A stretch of 64,000 bases of DNA from Bacteriovoracaceae bacterium (GTDB taxonomy: Bacteria; Bdellovibrionota; Bacteriovoracia; Bacteriovoracales; Bacteriovoracaceae). The position numbers and the translations under genes were made by a program. The DNA is taken from positions 1 to 64,000 of the forward strand of contig JAIPEG010000012.1 of NCBI GenBank assembly GCA_021737405.1, in the 5' to 3' direction. Below the pieces are notes generated by a model that saw nothing but the letters and a program-made list of their open reading frames with translations, ran no database searches and was not told where the DNA came from. Of this stretch, positions 55,739-64,000 are shown piece after piece (within the stretch, counting starts at the first letter, position 1; each line of letters begins with the position of its first letter).

Positions 55739-57655
55739 CTATGCCGGCAAAGGATCGTCTCCAGGGTTCCCGCTAGGATCCTTGGCCTCATTCTTTACTT
55801 CTTCCTTAGGTCCTTCACCACCACCACCGGCAGGAGGATCTACGATGATAGGCACGCCGATGTCTTTTCCATCAACAAGATCTTGTACTTGTTGAAAGTC
55901 GAGAGTTTCCCAAACAATGAGACCTTCTGCGACTCGATCAAGGGCCTCTCGGTTAGTATTAAGGATATCAATGGCCAGTTTATAGTTGTCAGAAATTAAG
56001 CGGTGAATCTCTTCATCAATTTCTTGACCTGTTTTTTCGGAATAATTTGATGAGCTCGGCGCGGCCCAAGGACTTGATTGTTCCTTGTGATAATTAATTG
56101 GCCCCATCTTGTTACTCATCCCCCATGAACAAACCATGCTTCGAGCAAGCTGAGTCGCTCTTTCAATATCATTTGAAGCACCATTGGTGATCTCACCAAA
56201 GACAATCTCTTCAGCACAGCGTCCACCCATCAAAAAAGAGATAAAATTCTCTGCTCTCGCTCTTGTGAGGTTAAGCATGTCTTCATTAGGAAGAGTTTGC
56301 GTGACGCCTAGGGCTCCACCTCTTGGCATGATGGACACCTTGTGAATAGGATCAGTGTGAGGAAGGTTCATACCAACCAGCGTGTGACCGGCTTCGTGAA
56401 AAGCGGTTACGCGTTTTTCTTTATCACTAATTACCATGGACTTTCTCTCTGGTCCCATGAGCACTTTATCTTTCGCACTTTCAAAGTCACTGTGATCAAG
56501 TTTCTTCTTATTTAAACGAGCTGCATTTAAGGCCGCTTCGTTCACAAGATTGGCAAGATCCGCCCCGGTAAAACCAGGAGTTCCCTTTGCCACAACTTCA
56601 AGATCCACTCCCTCATCAAGAGGAGTTTTACTCGTATGAACTTTTAAGATTCCTAAGCGTCCTCTCACATCTGGAGAACCTACAGTCACGCGTCTATCAA
56701 ATCGCCCAGGCCTTAGAAGAGCTGGATCAAGAACATCAATTCTGTTAGTTGCAGCGATGAGAATCACGCCTTCATTTGATTCAAACCCATCCATTTCAAC
56801 AAGAAGCTGGTTAAGAGTTTGCTCTCTCTCATCATGACCACCACCCATGCCGTGACCCCTATGGCGACCAACAGCATCGATTTCATCAATAAAGATAATG
56901 CATGGAGCGTGCTTTTTCCCTTCCCCAAAAAGGTCACGCACACGGGAAGCTCCAACACCTACAAACATTTCAACAAAGTCAGAACCCGAGATGGAAAAGA
57001 AAGGCACATCAGCTTCACCAGCAACGGCGCGGGCCAAGAGAGTCTTACCAGTTCCAGGAGGACCTACTAAAATAACACCCTTTGGTATCTTTCCACCGAG
57101 CTTCGTATATTTTTTTGGATCTTTTAGAAAATCCACAATCTCTCTAAGTTCTTCTTTAGCTTCTTCTACGCCAGAGACATCTTTGAAGGTCACTTTCTTT
57201 TCATTTGGCGAGAGCATTTTTGCTTTAGACTTTCCAAAACTCATCGCCTTTCCACCACCTGCTTGAATTTGGCGCAAGAAGAAGTAGAAGATCACGATCA
57301 AGAGAAGAATAGGTCCCCAATTGAGAAGAAGTGTTGTGAAGAAGGTTTGCTTTTCAGGCTCATCGTATTCAGGCGTCAAACCATTGGTACGAAGAATTTT
57401 AAAAGTCGTGTCACCCGTGTCACCAAGAAGAGTAAACCTTTCTCCTTGCTGATAACCTTCTTTAAACTTACCGATGATATGGTTCTCACCTTTAAAAGTG
57501 ACCTCGGCAATATTCTTAGTCTCAACGGCTATTATAAATTCTGGGTAAGTTATGCGCTTATAAGTTTTCTTATCTTCGATCGCGACCTTGGCCACTAATA
57601 AGGCCATAAGAATAACGACGATCCATAAGGTCATAGTTTTTTGTTGTGGTTTCAT
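55739..57655 (-). CDS. ftsH: ATP-dependent zinc metalloprotease FtsH
   Basis: FtsH extracts and degrades membrane and short-lived cytoplasmic proteins as a hexamer. The 638-residue protein has two N-terminal membrane helices around a periplasmic domain (about residues 10-120). An AAA module follows with GPPGTGKT and [15 protein letters not shown], and a zinc site HEAGH near residue 420. The tail is rich in Pro, Gly and acidic residues, longer than in E. coli. It lies between tilS and folP, a common gene order. Confidence 0.96.
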   Translation of the reverse strand: MKPQQKTMTLWIVVILMALLVAKVAIEDKKTYKRITYPEFIIAVETKNIAEVTFKGENHIIGKFKEGYQQGERFTLLGDTGDTTFKILRTNGLTPEYDEPEKQTFFTTLLLNWGPILLLIVIFYFFLRQIQAGGGKAMSFGKSKAKMLSPNEKKVTFKDVSGVEEAKEELREIVDFLKDPKKYTKLGGKIPKGVILVGPPGTGKTLLARAVAGEADVPFFSISGSDFVEMFVGVGASRVRDLFGEGKKHAPCIIFIDEIDAVGRHRGHGMGGGHDEREQTLNQLLVEMDGFESNEGVILIAATNRIDVLDPALLRPGRFDRRVTVGSPDVRGRLGILKVHTSKTPLDEGVDLEVVAKGTPGFTGADLANLVNEAALNAARLNKKKLDHSDFESAKDKVLMGPERKSMVISDKEKRVTAFHEAGHTLVGMNLPHTDPIHKVSIMPRGGALGVTQTLPNEDMLNLTRARAENFISFLMGGRCAEEIVFGEITNGASNDIERATQLARSMVCSWGMSNKMGPINYHKEQSSPWAAPSSSNYSEKTGQEIDEEIHRLISDNYKLAIDILNTNREALDRVAEGLIVWETLDFQQVQDLVDGKDIGVPIIVDPPAGGGGEGPKEEVKNEAKDPSGNPGDDPLPA

Positions 57656-57783
57656 AAATGATTAATCCTTCAATGCTAAATAGGGGCACTCAAAAAATAC
57701 CTAACTACAGATTATTACATTTTAGAGGGCCGATTATCCTTTTACAAGAAAGCAAGTGTTGCACAGAGAAAAAAACTTTAGAT

Positions 57784-59112
57784 TTACCTGAGTAAAACGA
57801 ATGATTGAAAAGCTTGATTAGTCCTATCACTTTTTAACGCTGCCAATTCCAAATGACGCAAAGGTCGAAAATAAAAATCAATGGACTTAAGTTCATCAAT
57901 CAGATCTTGAAACAAAGGATCCTTCTTTAGACCCTCTAGACCAAATGTCTTTCCTTTAAATGCCACAAACGGTAGGCCCCCGAGTTGCTGCAGTTGGGTT
58001 TTGAGGCCCTGTATACTAACCCTAGGAATATCCGAAGCTTTTTGAATGCGTTTTGTTGTCTTTGAAATCCACGTTAAAAATTCCTCTTCCCCTTTAACAG
58101 ACATAAAAAGAAGAGTACCTGGATATATGTAAATGCGAACTCCTCCTGAAAAATGAAGAGGCCCACGCATTTTACCTTCTTCGAGAGTCTCAAAAAGCTT
58201 ACTGACATTTTGACGCAGACTTCCCCTCTCTTTTGTTGAAAGATCCTTAAGGGTCTGCAAAATATCCGCTCTTGCCACTTCCCAGCGCTCTTCTATTAGA
58301 AGATTCAAACAAACAACTCCAGAACCTAGAGCAAAGCGCGCGACAACAGGAGTGTCCACTGGACGCAATTCATCAAAAACATGCTTTCCTTCTTTGTGCG
58401 CCCACTGATTGGAGCGCTCCACATAGTGGGCCATTCCCTTTGGAAACATTTTTAAAAGATTTGGCTTAACTTGTTTTCGAATAGCATTTCTTTGAAACCG
58501 CTCGTCTTCATTTGAATAATCTAAAATACAGGGAAGATTAAATTCACTGACAAATCTTTCAATCTGCTTTCGACTCAAGCAGTGAAAAGGCCTTCGGACC
58601 AGACCATTCACAAGAGGAATGCCTTGAGCAAAAGGTCCTTGAGAAGAAGCAAGCGTTTGGCGAATAAACCACTCAAAGGAGTCATCAATATGATGACCTA
58701 AAAAGAGCACCTCGCCAGTTTTTAGTTCACTCAAAAGAAGGTGGCGCCTAACCTTTCGCGCCCAGTTTTCAATATTACTCGCTGGAGGTTCACCGGTAAC
58801 TTTTTTAAGGGTAAAGTCCCAACCCCATTTCTCACACCAGCCCTTTAGCTTAAAGGCCTCTTTCCCGCTGCTAGGTCTAAGGCCGTGATCAATGTGAATG
58901 TGCCGCACACTTTTTAAAAGACCCTGATTCTTGAGCCCCTCACAAATATGGGAGAGCAGCATGCTATCAGGGCCACCACTTAGGGCGCAGACAACTTTAG
59001 AATCAGGCTTTGCCAGGTCATGCTTCTCTATAAAGGAGCCCACCCATTTCAATAGACTTTTATCAGAAACCAGAGATGAACTCTCCAAAAATGCCCCCAC
59101 AATAAACAACAT
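57784..59112 (-). CDS. tilS: tRNA(Ile)-lysidine synthase
   Basis: TilS attaches lysine to C34 of the CAU-anticodon isoleucine tRNA so it reads AUA. The N-terminal PP-loop is SGGPDSMLLSH near residue 45. HIDHGLRPSS and GHHIDDSFEWFIRQTL are characteristic, followed by the helical TilS middle region and C-terminal domain. Length (442) is typical. The start may be ATG 59112 or a nearby downstream codon. It is transcribed toward ftsH and folP. Confidence 0.9.
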   Translation of the reverse strand: MLFIVGAFLESSSLVSDKSLLKWVGSFIEKHDLAKPDSKVVCALSGGPDSMLLSHICEGLKNQGLLKSVRHIHIDHGLRPSSGKEAFKLKGWCEKWGWDFTLKKVTGEPPASNIENWARKVRRHLLLSELKTGEVLFLGHHIDDSFEWFIRQTLASSQGPFAQGIPLVNGLVRRPFHCLSRKQIERFVSEFNLPCILDYSNEDERFQRNAIRKQVKPNLLKMFPKGMAHYVERSNQWAHKEGKHVFDELRPVDTPVVARFALGSGVVCLNLLIEERWEVARADILQTLKDLSTKERGSLRQNVSKLFETLEEGKMRGPLHFSGGVRIYIYPGTLLFMSVKGEEEFLTWISKTTKRIQKASDIPRVSIQGLKTQLQQLGGLPFVAFKGKTFGLEGLKKDPLFQDLIDELKSIDFYFRPLRHLELAALKSDRTNQAFQSFVLLR

Positions 59113-59194
59113 AAGTATTCGAAATTTATAGTAAAGACATATTGACAGTTACTCAAGCCTCAATTAATATTCACCCTCACAAAAGTTCGATCGT

Positions 59195-59271
59195 GGCTTT
59201 GTAGCTCAGTTGGTTAGAGCGTAGCATTCATAACGCTAAGGTCGGCAGTTCAATTCTGCCCAAAGCCACCA
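59195..59271 (+). tRNA. tRNA-Met (CAU), with encoded CCA
   Basis: A complete cloverleaf is present: acceptor GGCTTTG/CAAAGCC, D arm TAGCTCAGTTGGTTAGAGC, anticodon loop TTCATAA, and T arm GGCAG-TTCAATT-CTGCC. An encoded ACCA end follows. The sequence resembles elongator Met tRNA more than tRNA-Ile2, though both share CAU. The last anticodon-stem pair is A-C. The 3' portion is repeated at 60638, suggesting use as an integration site. Confidence 0.93.
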
Positions 59272-59281
59272 CGACTTATTC
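59243..59281 (+). repeat. Direct repeat, left copy (att-like, tRNA 3' end)
   Basis: These 39 bases start in the T arm of the tRNA and continue ten bases past its CCA end. They recur at 60638-60676 with two mismatches. Confidence 0.8.
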
Positions 59282-59348
59282 ATCTCACGCCCTCTAACAC
59301 CATTTTAACTACCAAAACCTTGTGCTCACTTTGTGCTCGCGCGATCAC

Positions 59349-59379
59349 GATATGTTGGGCGGGGCGCGTAGCCCATATC
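59349..59379. repeat. GC-rich hairpin within the tRNA-associated segment
   Basis: GATAT plus GGGC pairs with GCCC plus ATATC, with a three-base bulge and a GC-rich loop. It is flanked by GCGC-containing sequence, much higher in GC than the neighbouring genes. Confidence 0.4.
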
Positions 59380-59480
59380 AGGTGGCGCACAGCTAACTAC
59401 ACCCCTATTCAAAACAAAGGCTCTCCGGAACGAACACCTATAATGATGCTCAGGTAACGCACATTCAGACCCCCATTGAA

Positions 59481-59499
59481 TGAGACTTCCCCAGTCTCA
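59481..59499. repeat. Small hairpin, copy 1
   Basis: TGAGACT-TCCCC-AGTCTCA forms a seven-base-pair stem with a TCCCC loop. A second copy at 60344-60362 has the end pair changed from T-A to C-G, which preserves pairing. Both copies are followed by TTGGAGATGA or similar. Confidence 0.65.
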
Positions 59500-59517
59500 T
59501 GACTAGTTGGAGATGAA

Positions 59518-59845
59518 ATGATTTTAACCTTCGCTGAATATTTGAATTTAAAATTACGCCCTATCTCACTTCCTCTTTTGGCACTAATCTTCTTCGTGAT
59601 TCGATTTTTTTTAAAACCTCTCCCGCTCGTTGGCTGTAGAGGCGATCGAAGAAAAACTTTAAGCGGAGTGGGAACTAGAGAGACTAAAAATAGAAGAACT
59701 AAATATTGAAAGCACCGATACACCTGAAGCTCATTTTAGAAAGCTTCAAGAGTTTAGTACTTTTAATAGTACATACCAACTGAATAGAGTCGTTATTAAG
59801 CTTTTTCGTGCTTCCTTACGTGAAAAAAAAACAATAATAGTATGA
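59518..59845 (+). pseudogene. Frameshifted remnant of a small membrane-protein gene
   Basis: ATG 59518 opens a frame with a hydrophobic helix then basic residues (LVGCRGDRRK). After about 59655 the sense shifts by one base to another frame, reading GAG TGG GAA CTA and on to TGA 59843. This second part is gene-like (an acidic helix, then STDTPEAHFRKLQEF). Together they suggest a membrane anchor plus a cytoplasmic domain broken by one indel. The family is unknown. Confidence 0.4.
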
Positions 59846-59912
59846 AAGATTTAATGGAATTGGTAAGAGGGACAATAAATAACGAAAATTTCGCCAAAAC
59901 CATGGACATTTA

Positions 59913-60263
59913 ATGAGATATTTAGTTTTTACGGGACTATTTCTATTTTCAAGCTGCTCTTTTTACAGCGTTCTACAAATTAAAGACGATGGACAAGTGG
60001 GCTACCTTAAAACAACCAATTGTAGTAGTCACTTTTTTGGTTTTCAGGGTAAGGTAAAAAAATCTATTGGAATTGTACTCGCTGAAAGTGCCATTGATCA
60101 GATCACTATGATTGAACAGAGAATCTTCTTTCCCCTTATCCCTATCTTTTACGAAGACTGTCAAATTATTACAGGAAACGCTTCCATGACAAAAGAGGAA
60201 AGAAAGAACTTTCAGGCTCTAATGAACAATAGGCTTAAGGATTTTAATAAGGGGAACAAGTAG
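59913..60263 (+). CDS. Small lipoprotein beside a tRNA, possibly TRL-like
   Basis: This 116-residue protein has a leader ending in a lipobox FSSC, so lipidation at Cys15 is likely. The mature sequence has GYLKTTNCSSHFFGF, then LAESAIDQITMIEQR, then a terminal Cys/Gly strand. This order recalls the TRL family of small lipoproteins often found next to tRNA genes. The match is tentative, but location next to tRNA-Met agrees. A charged helical tail follows. Function is unknown. Confidence 0.5.
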   Translation: MRYLVFTGLFLFSSCSFYSVLQIKDDGQVGYLKTTNCSSHFFGFQGKVKKSIGIVLAESAIDQITMIEQRIFFPLIPIFYEDCQIITGNASMTKEERKNFQALMNNRLKDFNKGNK

Positions 60264-60343
60264 GTTTTCTCCGTTTGCTCTCCAGGAAAGGCGGCACGAC
60301 ACGAATGGGCAATCGAATTACGATGTTACATACCCACGCTGAG

Positions 60344-60362
60344 CGAGACTTCCCCAGTCTCG
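60344..60362. repeat. Small hairpin, copy 2
   Basis: CGAGACT-TCCCC-AGTCTCG is the second copy of the hairpin at 59481-59499, with a compensatory end pair. Confidence 0.65.
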
Positions 60363-60528
60363 CGGGTTATTGGAGATGATGGAAGCTGCTTGTTGGTGGA
60401 AAGCTGAATTAATTTAGAAGTTTTTTTAAATATGGAAATTCAAGCGAAGGCATTCCCATTAAGTGGAAATAGCGGGAACAAAATAGAGCGCCCACTTCCT
60501 GGGCTGTATTTTGCTCCGGAGTTGATCT

Positions 60529-60570
60529 GCGCACGCGCCATCAGACATGCCACTGGCATGTCATGTGCGC
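60529..60570. repeat. GC-rich nested palindrome
   Basis: GACATGCC-ACT-GGCATGTC (60544-60562) is a perfect eight-base-pair stem. It is nested within GCGCAC (60529-60534) and GTGCGC (60565-60570). It may be a REP-like element or a protein site. Confidence 0.5.
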
Positions 60571-60637
60571 GGCGCCTGTGCTCGCTTCAGATTTAGTTAA
60601 AATTTCCTAAGTAAAATTAACAAGTTAGTGACGCATC

Positions 60638-60676
60638 CGGCAGTTCAATTCTACCCAAAGCCAACACGACTTATTC
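60638..60676 (+). repeat. Direct repeat, right copy (att-like)
   Basis: This is 37 of 39 identical to the tRNA-Met 3' end and its downstream flank at 59243-59281. No tRNA 5' half precedes it, so it is not a second tRNA gene. Confidence 0.8.
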
Positions 60677-60817
60677 TTTAAATCTCTATTTTTATTCAAA
60701 GAATTTTTATGAAATTTTATAGGTCATAAAATTGGCAGCAGATTTTTATCGGTCTCAAAACTAACGCTGTAAAAACGGGTACTTGAAGTTTATTTCGGAC
60801 CTTCCGATAAGAAACTC

Positions 60818-62821
60818 ATGGTTATAAAGTATCCTATTTCTATGATGTTCAAGTTGCTCGTTAGCGCCCTGCTGCTGTTAAAACTCTCCTCACCTTCTCT
60901 TGCCTGTGAAGGCCGTGAGCTAATAGAAGGTCGACCCTTTTCTGATGTTCAGGATATTGAAGGTTTTGTAATGGCCACGGAGTGTCGGGGTCATGAGGAA
61001 CAGTTTAGAAGACACATTCTTCAAAGATTTAATGAGTCCATTGCAAACTGGCAGAGAGTTCTTGATTGTAACGTCAACGAAACACAAGCTGGATGCCTTG
61101 CTGAACAGGAGTCATTTGAGGAGCTCTCTAAGAGTGTTCAAAACCATAGAGTCATTCAAACCCAAATTTACCAGTCCATAGCACAAAATTGGTTATCTAG
61201 TCTAAATCCTGGAATCAGAGGGTCTGTGGAAAATTGCTTTCTCTCCCCAGAAGAAAGAGAGGAGAATCCCCCTTCATTTCAATTTGATTCCCATGTCAGA
61301 GTACTACGCGTAAGGGAAGGCATTGAACCTACACTATGCCTTAGTCAAAAAGGAATGTGGGAGGAGCAGCTCATTCATGCGGAACGCGAGGCGAGAAATA
61401 ATCCTCTCTCTGTTGGCGTTACTGCTGACGATATTGAATACCTAAATGAATTTGAAAACTCTTTTGCTGGTTACCTCTTAAGCCAAGACACAAGAAATAA
61501 TCCGAACTATACGATAGAGGAACAAAACCAGGCCATTCTTCGGGACATTAGACTGGGAATAGAGAGCATGCAAAATTATCAAGAAGAAATTTCTCAGTAT
61601 GGTGAAAACCAAATGCATCGACTCTACCAGTTTAGCTCTATGTATCTAGATCAGTTTGTTGCAAGCCTACCAGAAGATACAAGGGATGCGACCTTTCCCC
61701 GCTGTCGTAGGGAAAGTAATTTCAGTTGCCTTAGAGTTGCGACTCCTGGGTATATTGCCCAACCAGAAGACCTTGCCAGATGTGCTTCACAAGCAGGCGA
61801 CGTCCTTGGCGAAGTCATTCCTTTCTATGGTGTATTTGATGCTTATCAAGACATCATAAGAACGAGAAGCTCCTTTATCGCAGGCGCCATAACAGAGAGT
61901 GAAAGGGATTCAAGAAATACCCAAAGTGCTTTTTCAATTCTTTTTGGCGTGCCTCTTGTCCCCGCCTCTGGCGCAGCCGTTTCTAGAATTGGCACAGGGA
62001 TTCTCGCGAGACAATCAACTCGGTTACCTCGCCAAGTCTTTGCTCCAACAACCTTAGATGACCTTCCTCAAAATATTCATCCAAACATACGTGAGAGAAT
62101 TGTTTCAGGCTTTGAAAGACTCTCTAGAACAAATCCACAGGTTATTGAAGAAGGAAATGGCGCCATCTTCTTTCATGGCTCTAGTTCACGCTCCCTTACG
62201 GCCTTTGGAACCAACAATTCTGCCGGTGGTCTAAGACCTACAGGACAACTTAGAGCGAGAGGAATTGAACCTCTCTCTGGGGAGCTTGGAAGTGGTGTCT
62301 CGACAGGTGGAATCAACCAGAATTATCTTTCAGCAGTAGATATATCAGGTTTTGAAGAGGCCGTAAGATATACCTCAATAGCTCGAAGCACTGGCGCAGA
62401 GAGGGCCATTTATGGCCTTACTCGTGAGCAACAGGAGAGGGCCGTGCAAAACTATATGATTGAAAATGGGATTACAGATACTCCAACGACAAGAAGAGAT
62501 ATTATTGATTTACTTGGAGTAAGAGTAGTAGAACCGGCCAATCTTGGACGATATTCAGAAGTTGAGAGAGGGTTTATTGATCAGCAATTTCCAATTCTTT
62601 ATGGACTAAGGCCTCAAGGTGAATTAGAGACAAGAATATTGGGTGCTAGAGCAGGCCTCCCTTCTAACACAAGGGGTGAAGCGGCCATTAATGGTGGTGT
62701 TTCTTTTGATGAAATCCGATCAATATTTGTTCCACCTGAAAGAGTGGATCAGGTTCGGCGCTTTCTTATAGATAATGGCATTACTAACCCAATAAATGTT
62801 GTCCCTTACAACTTCAATTAA
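60818..62821 (+). CDS. Exported toxin-like protein with ADP-ribosyltransferase-like C-terminus
   Basis: This 667-residue protein has a signal peptide ending near SLACEG (cleavage about residue 29). The Cys-containing N-terminal helical domain spans to about 320. Residues about 333-400 (GEVIPFYGVFDAYQDI and ILFGVPLVPASGA) resemble the hydrophobic pre-toxin segments of polymorphic toxins. The C-terminal 220 residues look like an ART/PARP fold: IFFHGSSSRSL (His near 452), a Gly/Ser-rich SGVSTGG region, an EEAVRYTSIA helix, and RGEAAINGGVSFDEIRSIFVP with Glu near 621. I infer a secreted NAD-using effector. ATG 60818 is used; 60842 is an alternative, and neither has a good ribosome site. Confidence 0.5.
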   Translation: MVIKYPISMMFKLLVSALLLLKLSSPSLACEGRELIEGRPFSDVQDIEGFVMATECRGHEEQFRRHILQRFNESIANWQRVLDCNVNETQAGCLAEQESFEELSKSVQNHRVIQTQIYQSIAQNWLSSLNPGIRGSVENCFLSPEEREENPPSFQFDSHVRVLRVREGIEPTLCLSQKGMWEEQLIHAEREARNNPLSVGVTADDIEYLNEFENSFAGYLLSQDTRNNPNYTIEEQNQAILRDIRLGIESMQNYQEEISQYGENQMHRLYQFSSMYLDQFVASLPEDTRDATFPRCRRESNFSCLRVATPGYIAQPEDLARCASQAGDVLGEVIPFYGVFDAYQDIIRTRSSFIAGAITESERDSRNTQSAFSILFGVPLVPASGAAVSRIGTGILARQSTRLPRQVFAPTTLDDLPQNIHPNIRERIVSGFERLSRTNPQVIEEGNGAIFFHGSSSRSLTAFGTNNSAGGLRPTGQLRARGIEPLSGELGSGVSTGGINQNYLSAVDISGFEEAVRYTSIARSTGAERAIYGLTREQQERAVQNYMIENGITDTPTTRRDIIDLLGVRVVEPANLGRYSEVERGFIDQQFPILYGLRPQGELETRILGARAGLPSNTRGEAAINGGVSFDEIRSIFVPPERVDQVRRFLIDNGITNPINVVPYNFN

Positions 62822-63024
62822 TCCAAAGCGGGAAAATGAAAATTAAGAAGAAAGTGATCCTTTGCGCCTTTTTCCAAAGGCCAGGCTTCTTCGTCGCCGT
62901 TATGTCTTTTTAACAAAACCCACTCCTCAGTATGAATGATGATTTCACAGGGTAAGTCTCTAGAGTCAAACCATAGAGAGGACTTTGATAAAGCGGACAG
63001 TGCTAGCTTTTTGAGATCAGTCAT
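62818..63024 (-). CDS. Small hypothetical protein next to the toxin-like gene
   Basis: This 68-residue protein starts at an ATG preceded by AAGGAG, a strong ribosome site. It contains several Trp residues and a short beta pattern (CEIIIHTEEWVLLKRHNGDEEAW). Its stop overlaps the toxin-like gene by four bases from the opposite strand. It is too uncertain to call an immunity protein. Confidence 0.5.
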   Translation of the reverse strand: MTDLKKLALSALSKSSLWFDSRDLPCEIIIHTEEWVLLKRHNGDEEAWPLEKGAKDHFLLNFHFPALD

Positions 63025-63369
63025 TGATTCTCCTTACAGATGTGGTTTAATGAAAAACTTTGATTAAAATTTTTTAGGATTTTGGAGGGCCAAAGGATTG
63101 TGGCCTTCTCGTTAACTTTAAAGGAAGCAAAGAGCTCGCCAACTATTCTCTCTTAATTTCAAGTTGATAGAAAACAAAGTCTCTCAAAGGGCCGACAGGT
63201 GACCAAAAAGTAGACGACTCCCTATCTTCATAGAGCTCTTCGAATAAAAAAGCTTACACTAAGACTAAAGAATTCCGAATAGTCATTAATGAATCTGAGT
63301 TTTAAAATGGCATTTGCATCTAGCTTTAATGAAATTTCCTATTACTCTTTTTTTGGTGTTGGATAGTTG
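63025..63369. other. AT-rich intergenic region
   Basis: I see no gene, RNA or convincing repeat in these 345 bases. Confidence 0.5.
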
Positions 63370-63786
63370 ATGAAATATATATTTATCTTTTTTATTTTCT
63401 TAAGCTATGCTGCCATAAAATAAAAAAAACTAGATGACGAATTATTTGGCACTTGTGGTTGTAGAGTATGGAAAGGTATCGAAACATTTAAAGATGAATT
63501 ATATTTAATTGATGATGGCGAAAAAGTAGGAATTAGAGTCGGTAATAAAGTATTTAATATGAATTCAAAAATTAAGGAGACACCAGAATACTTCAAACAT
63601 AAACCAAATAAAAGCTATGAGAGAAGTTATATTCAAAATAAAATAAGAATTGAAACTGAATGGAAGTGTATAAATTCAACTACTGATGATAGTGGGCCAT
63701 CTTCAATTTCAAATCAATATATTGCTGAAGTCTTGATTAATGGTAAAAGAATAAATGATGATTTTGTAGGTTACTGTGGGTGCTAA
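63370..63786 (+). pseudogene. Small exported protein gene with an in-frame stop after the leader
   Basis: ATG 63370 starts a 17-residue hydrophobic leader, then TAA at 63421-63423 stops it. The same frame stays open for 120 codons to 63786. The mature part would begin DELFGTCGCRVWKG and end DDFVGYCGC, with paired Cys-Gly-Cys motifs at each end. The stop lies in an A-rich run (ATAAAATAAAAAAAAC), where a single base change would restore the gene. Internal initiation at 63559 would lack the leader. A pseudogene or a sequencing slip is likely. Confidence 0.5.
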
Positions 63787-64000
63787 ATGAAGCTTATGAA
63801 AAAAATCGTGTTATTTCTTCTTTTTATAAACAGCATGGTAGTTCATGGAGGAGTCAAAATGAAAATCACTGAAATTACTATTATTACTCACAGTACAGGA
63901 AGTATCGATCCAAGTTCACATGCCTATGGAACAAGCTACGTTTATAACCCGACAATAGAAGAGTCTAACGGCCTACTTGATGAAATCCTAGTGAACGACA
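63787..64000 (+). CDS. Exported protein, 5' part only
   Basis: An open frame from ATG 63787 (or 63796) runs off the window. It starts with a short basic and hydrophobic leader (KKIVLFLLFINSMVVHGG), then ITEITIITHSTGSIDPSSHAYG. It follows the broken gene by no gap (stop TAA 63784-63786). The rest is missing, so no function can be assigned. Confidence 0.5.
   Translation, partial: MKLMKKIVLFLLFINSMVVHGGVKMKITEITIITHSTGSIDPSSHAYGTSYVYNPTIEESNGLLDEILVND

Larger units (their letters stand above)
60264..60637. other. Non-coding part of the tRNA-associated segment
   Basis: No gene is seen. It contains the second copy of the small hairpin at 60344-60362 and a strong palindrome at 60529-60570, before the right att-like repeat. 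Confidence 0.5.
59243..60676. mobile_element. Putative small element integrated at tRNA-Met, or its remnant
   Basis: Two 39-bp direct repeats, 37 of 39 identical, bound about 1.4 kb. The left copy includes the intact tRNA 3' half and the right copy has no 5' half, the usual mark of a site-specific integration at a tRNA gene. The interior holds a frameshifted ORF, a lipoprotein gene and several hairpins, but no integrase. It could be a deletion remnant or an element mobilised from elsewhere; a simple tRNA-end duplication is also possible. Confidence 0.6.

Noticed and set aside
56819-57266. Antisense ORFs of 83 and 122 codons over ftsH
   Set aside because: They are opposite-strand shadows of the highly conserved AAA domain.
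60638-60676. Second tRNA-Met gene
   Set aside because: Only the T arm and acceptor 3' strand are present; the 5' half is absent, so it is an att-like repeat.
1-64000. CRISPR array or rRNA operon
   Set aside because: No regularly spaced short repeats and no rRNA-like sequence were seen.

Overview
The window is a low-GC bacterial chromosome segment with short leaders, tightly packed operons and many exported proteins. Several features suggest a Bdellovibrionota relative of the Bacteriovorax/Halobacteriovorax type: a set of secreted serine proteases, many small lipoproteins and periplasmic beta-propeller-like proteins, Asd/DapD lysine synthesis under a lysine riboswitch, and a class I ribonucleotide reductase whose small subunit resembles the eukaryotic R2. 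This placement is inferred from gene style; no rRNA or marker alignment was possible.

Layout. (1) 1-8.7 kb is an AT-rich accessory region: a partial gene end, a nucleotidyltransferase, an orphan sliding-clamp-like protein paired with a RpiR/SIS regulator, two paralogous DDE transposases on the minus strand bracketing a GNAT gene and an exported protein, and a VOC-family gene. (2) 8.9-12.8 kb is a translationally coupled operon of HEAT-repeat membrane protein, processive family-2 glycosyltransferase and exported alpha/alpha-toroid-like protein, probably for an exopolysaccharide. (3) 12.7-17.4 kb holds envelope and sensory genes: a beta-propeller-like protein, a truncated histidine-kinase-like membrane protein, a FecR-domain protein and a small lipoprotein. 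(4) 17.4-25.0 kb is lysine/diaminopimelate synthesis: asd diverges from a lysine riboswitch followed by lysC-dapB-dapA-dapD-lysA and an AstE/AspA-type zinc deacylase that may replace dapE. (5) 25.0-28.3 kb has a PhoD-like phosphatase, a tyrosine recombinase and an RPGRG-like repeat secreted protein. (6) 28.3-32.3 kb is nrdB-nrdA with a long leader holding a possible 42-codon ORF.

(7) 32.3-44.5 kb is the most unusual block. Two divergent operons encode a BtaA-like aminocarboxypropyl transferase, an acyl-ACP-reductase-like protein with an extra N-terminal half, an SDR, a diacylglycerol-kinase-like protein, a formyltransferase-family protein, an alpha/beta-hydrolase/AMP-ligase fusion (OleBC-like), a UbiA-family prenyltransferase and a PEP-synthase-like phosphotransferase. 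Together they look like a dedicated pathway for an unusual lipid. (8) 44.5-59.1 kb contains asnB, tpm, two subtilisin-like and two trypsin-like exported proteases, VOC and dehydrogenase genes, and tilS-ftsH-folP. (9) 59.2-60.7 kb is a tRNA-Met whose 3' end is duplicated as a 39-bp near-perfect direct repeat about 1.4 kb downstream. It encloses a lipoprotein gene, a frameshifted gene remnant and paired hairpins, and reads as a small integrated element or its remnant. (10) 60.8-64.0 kb holds an exported 667-residue protein with a pre-toxin-like segment and an ADP-ribosyltransferase-like C-terminus, then small exported proteins, one interrupted by an in-frame stop.

No database search was possible. 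Family calls rest on recognised motifs, residue patterns and gene context.
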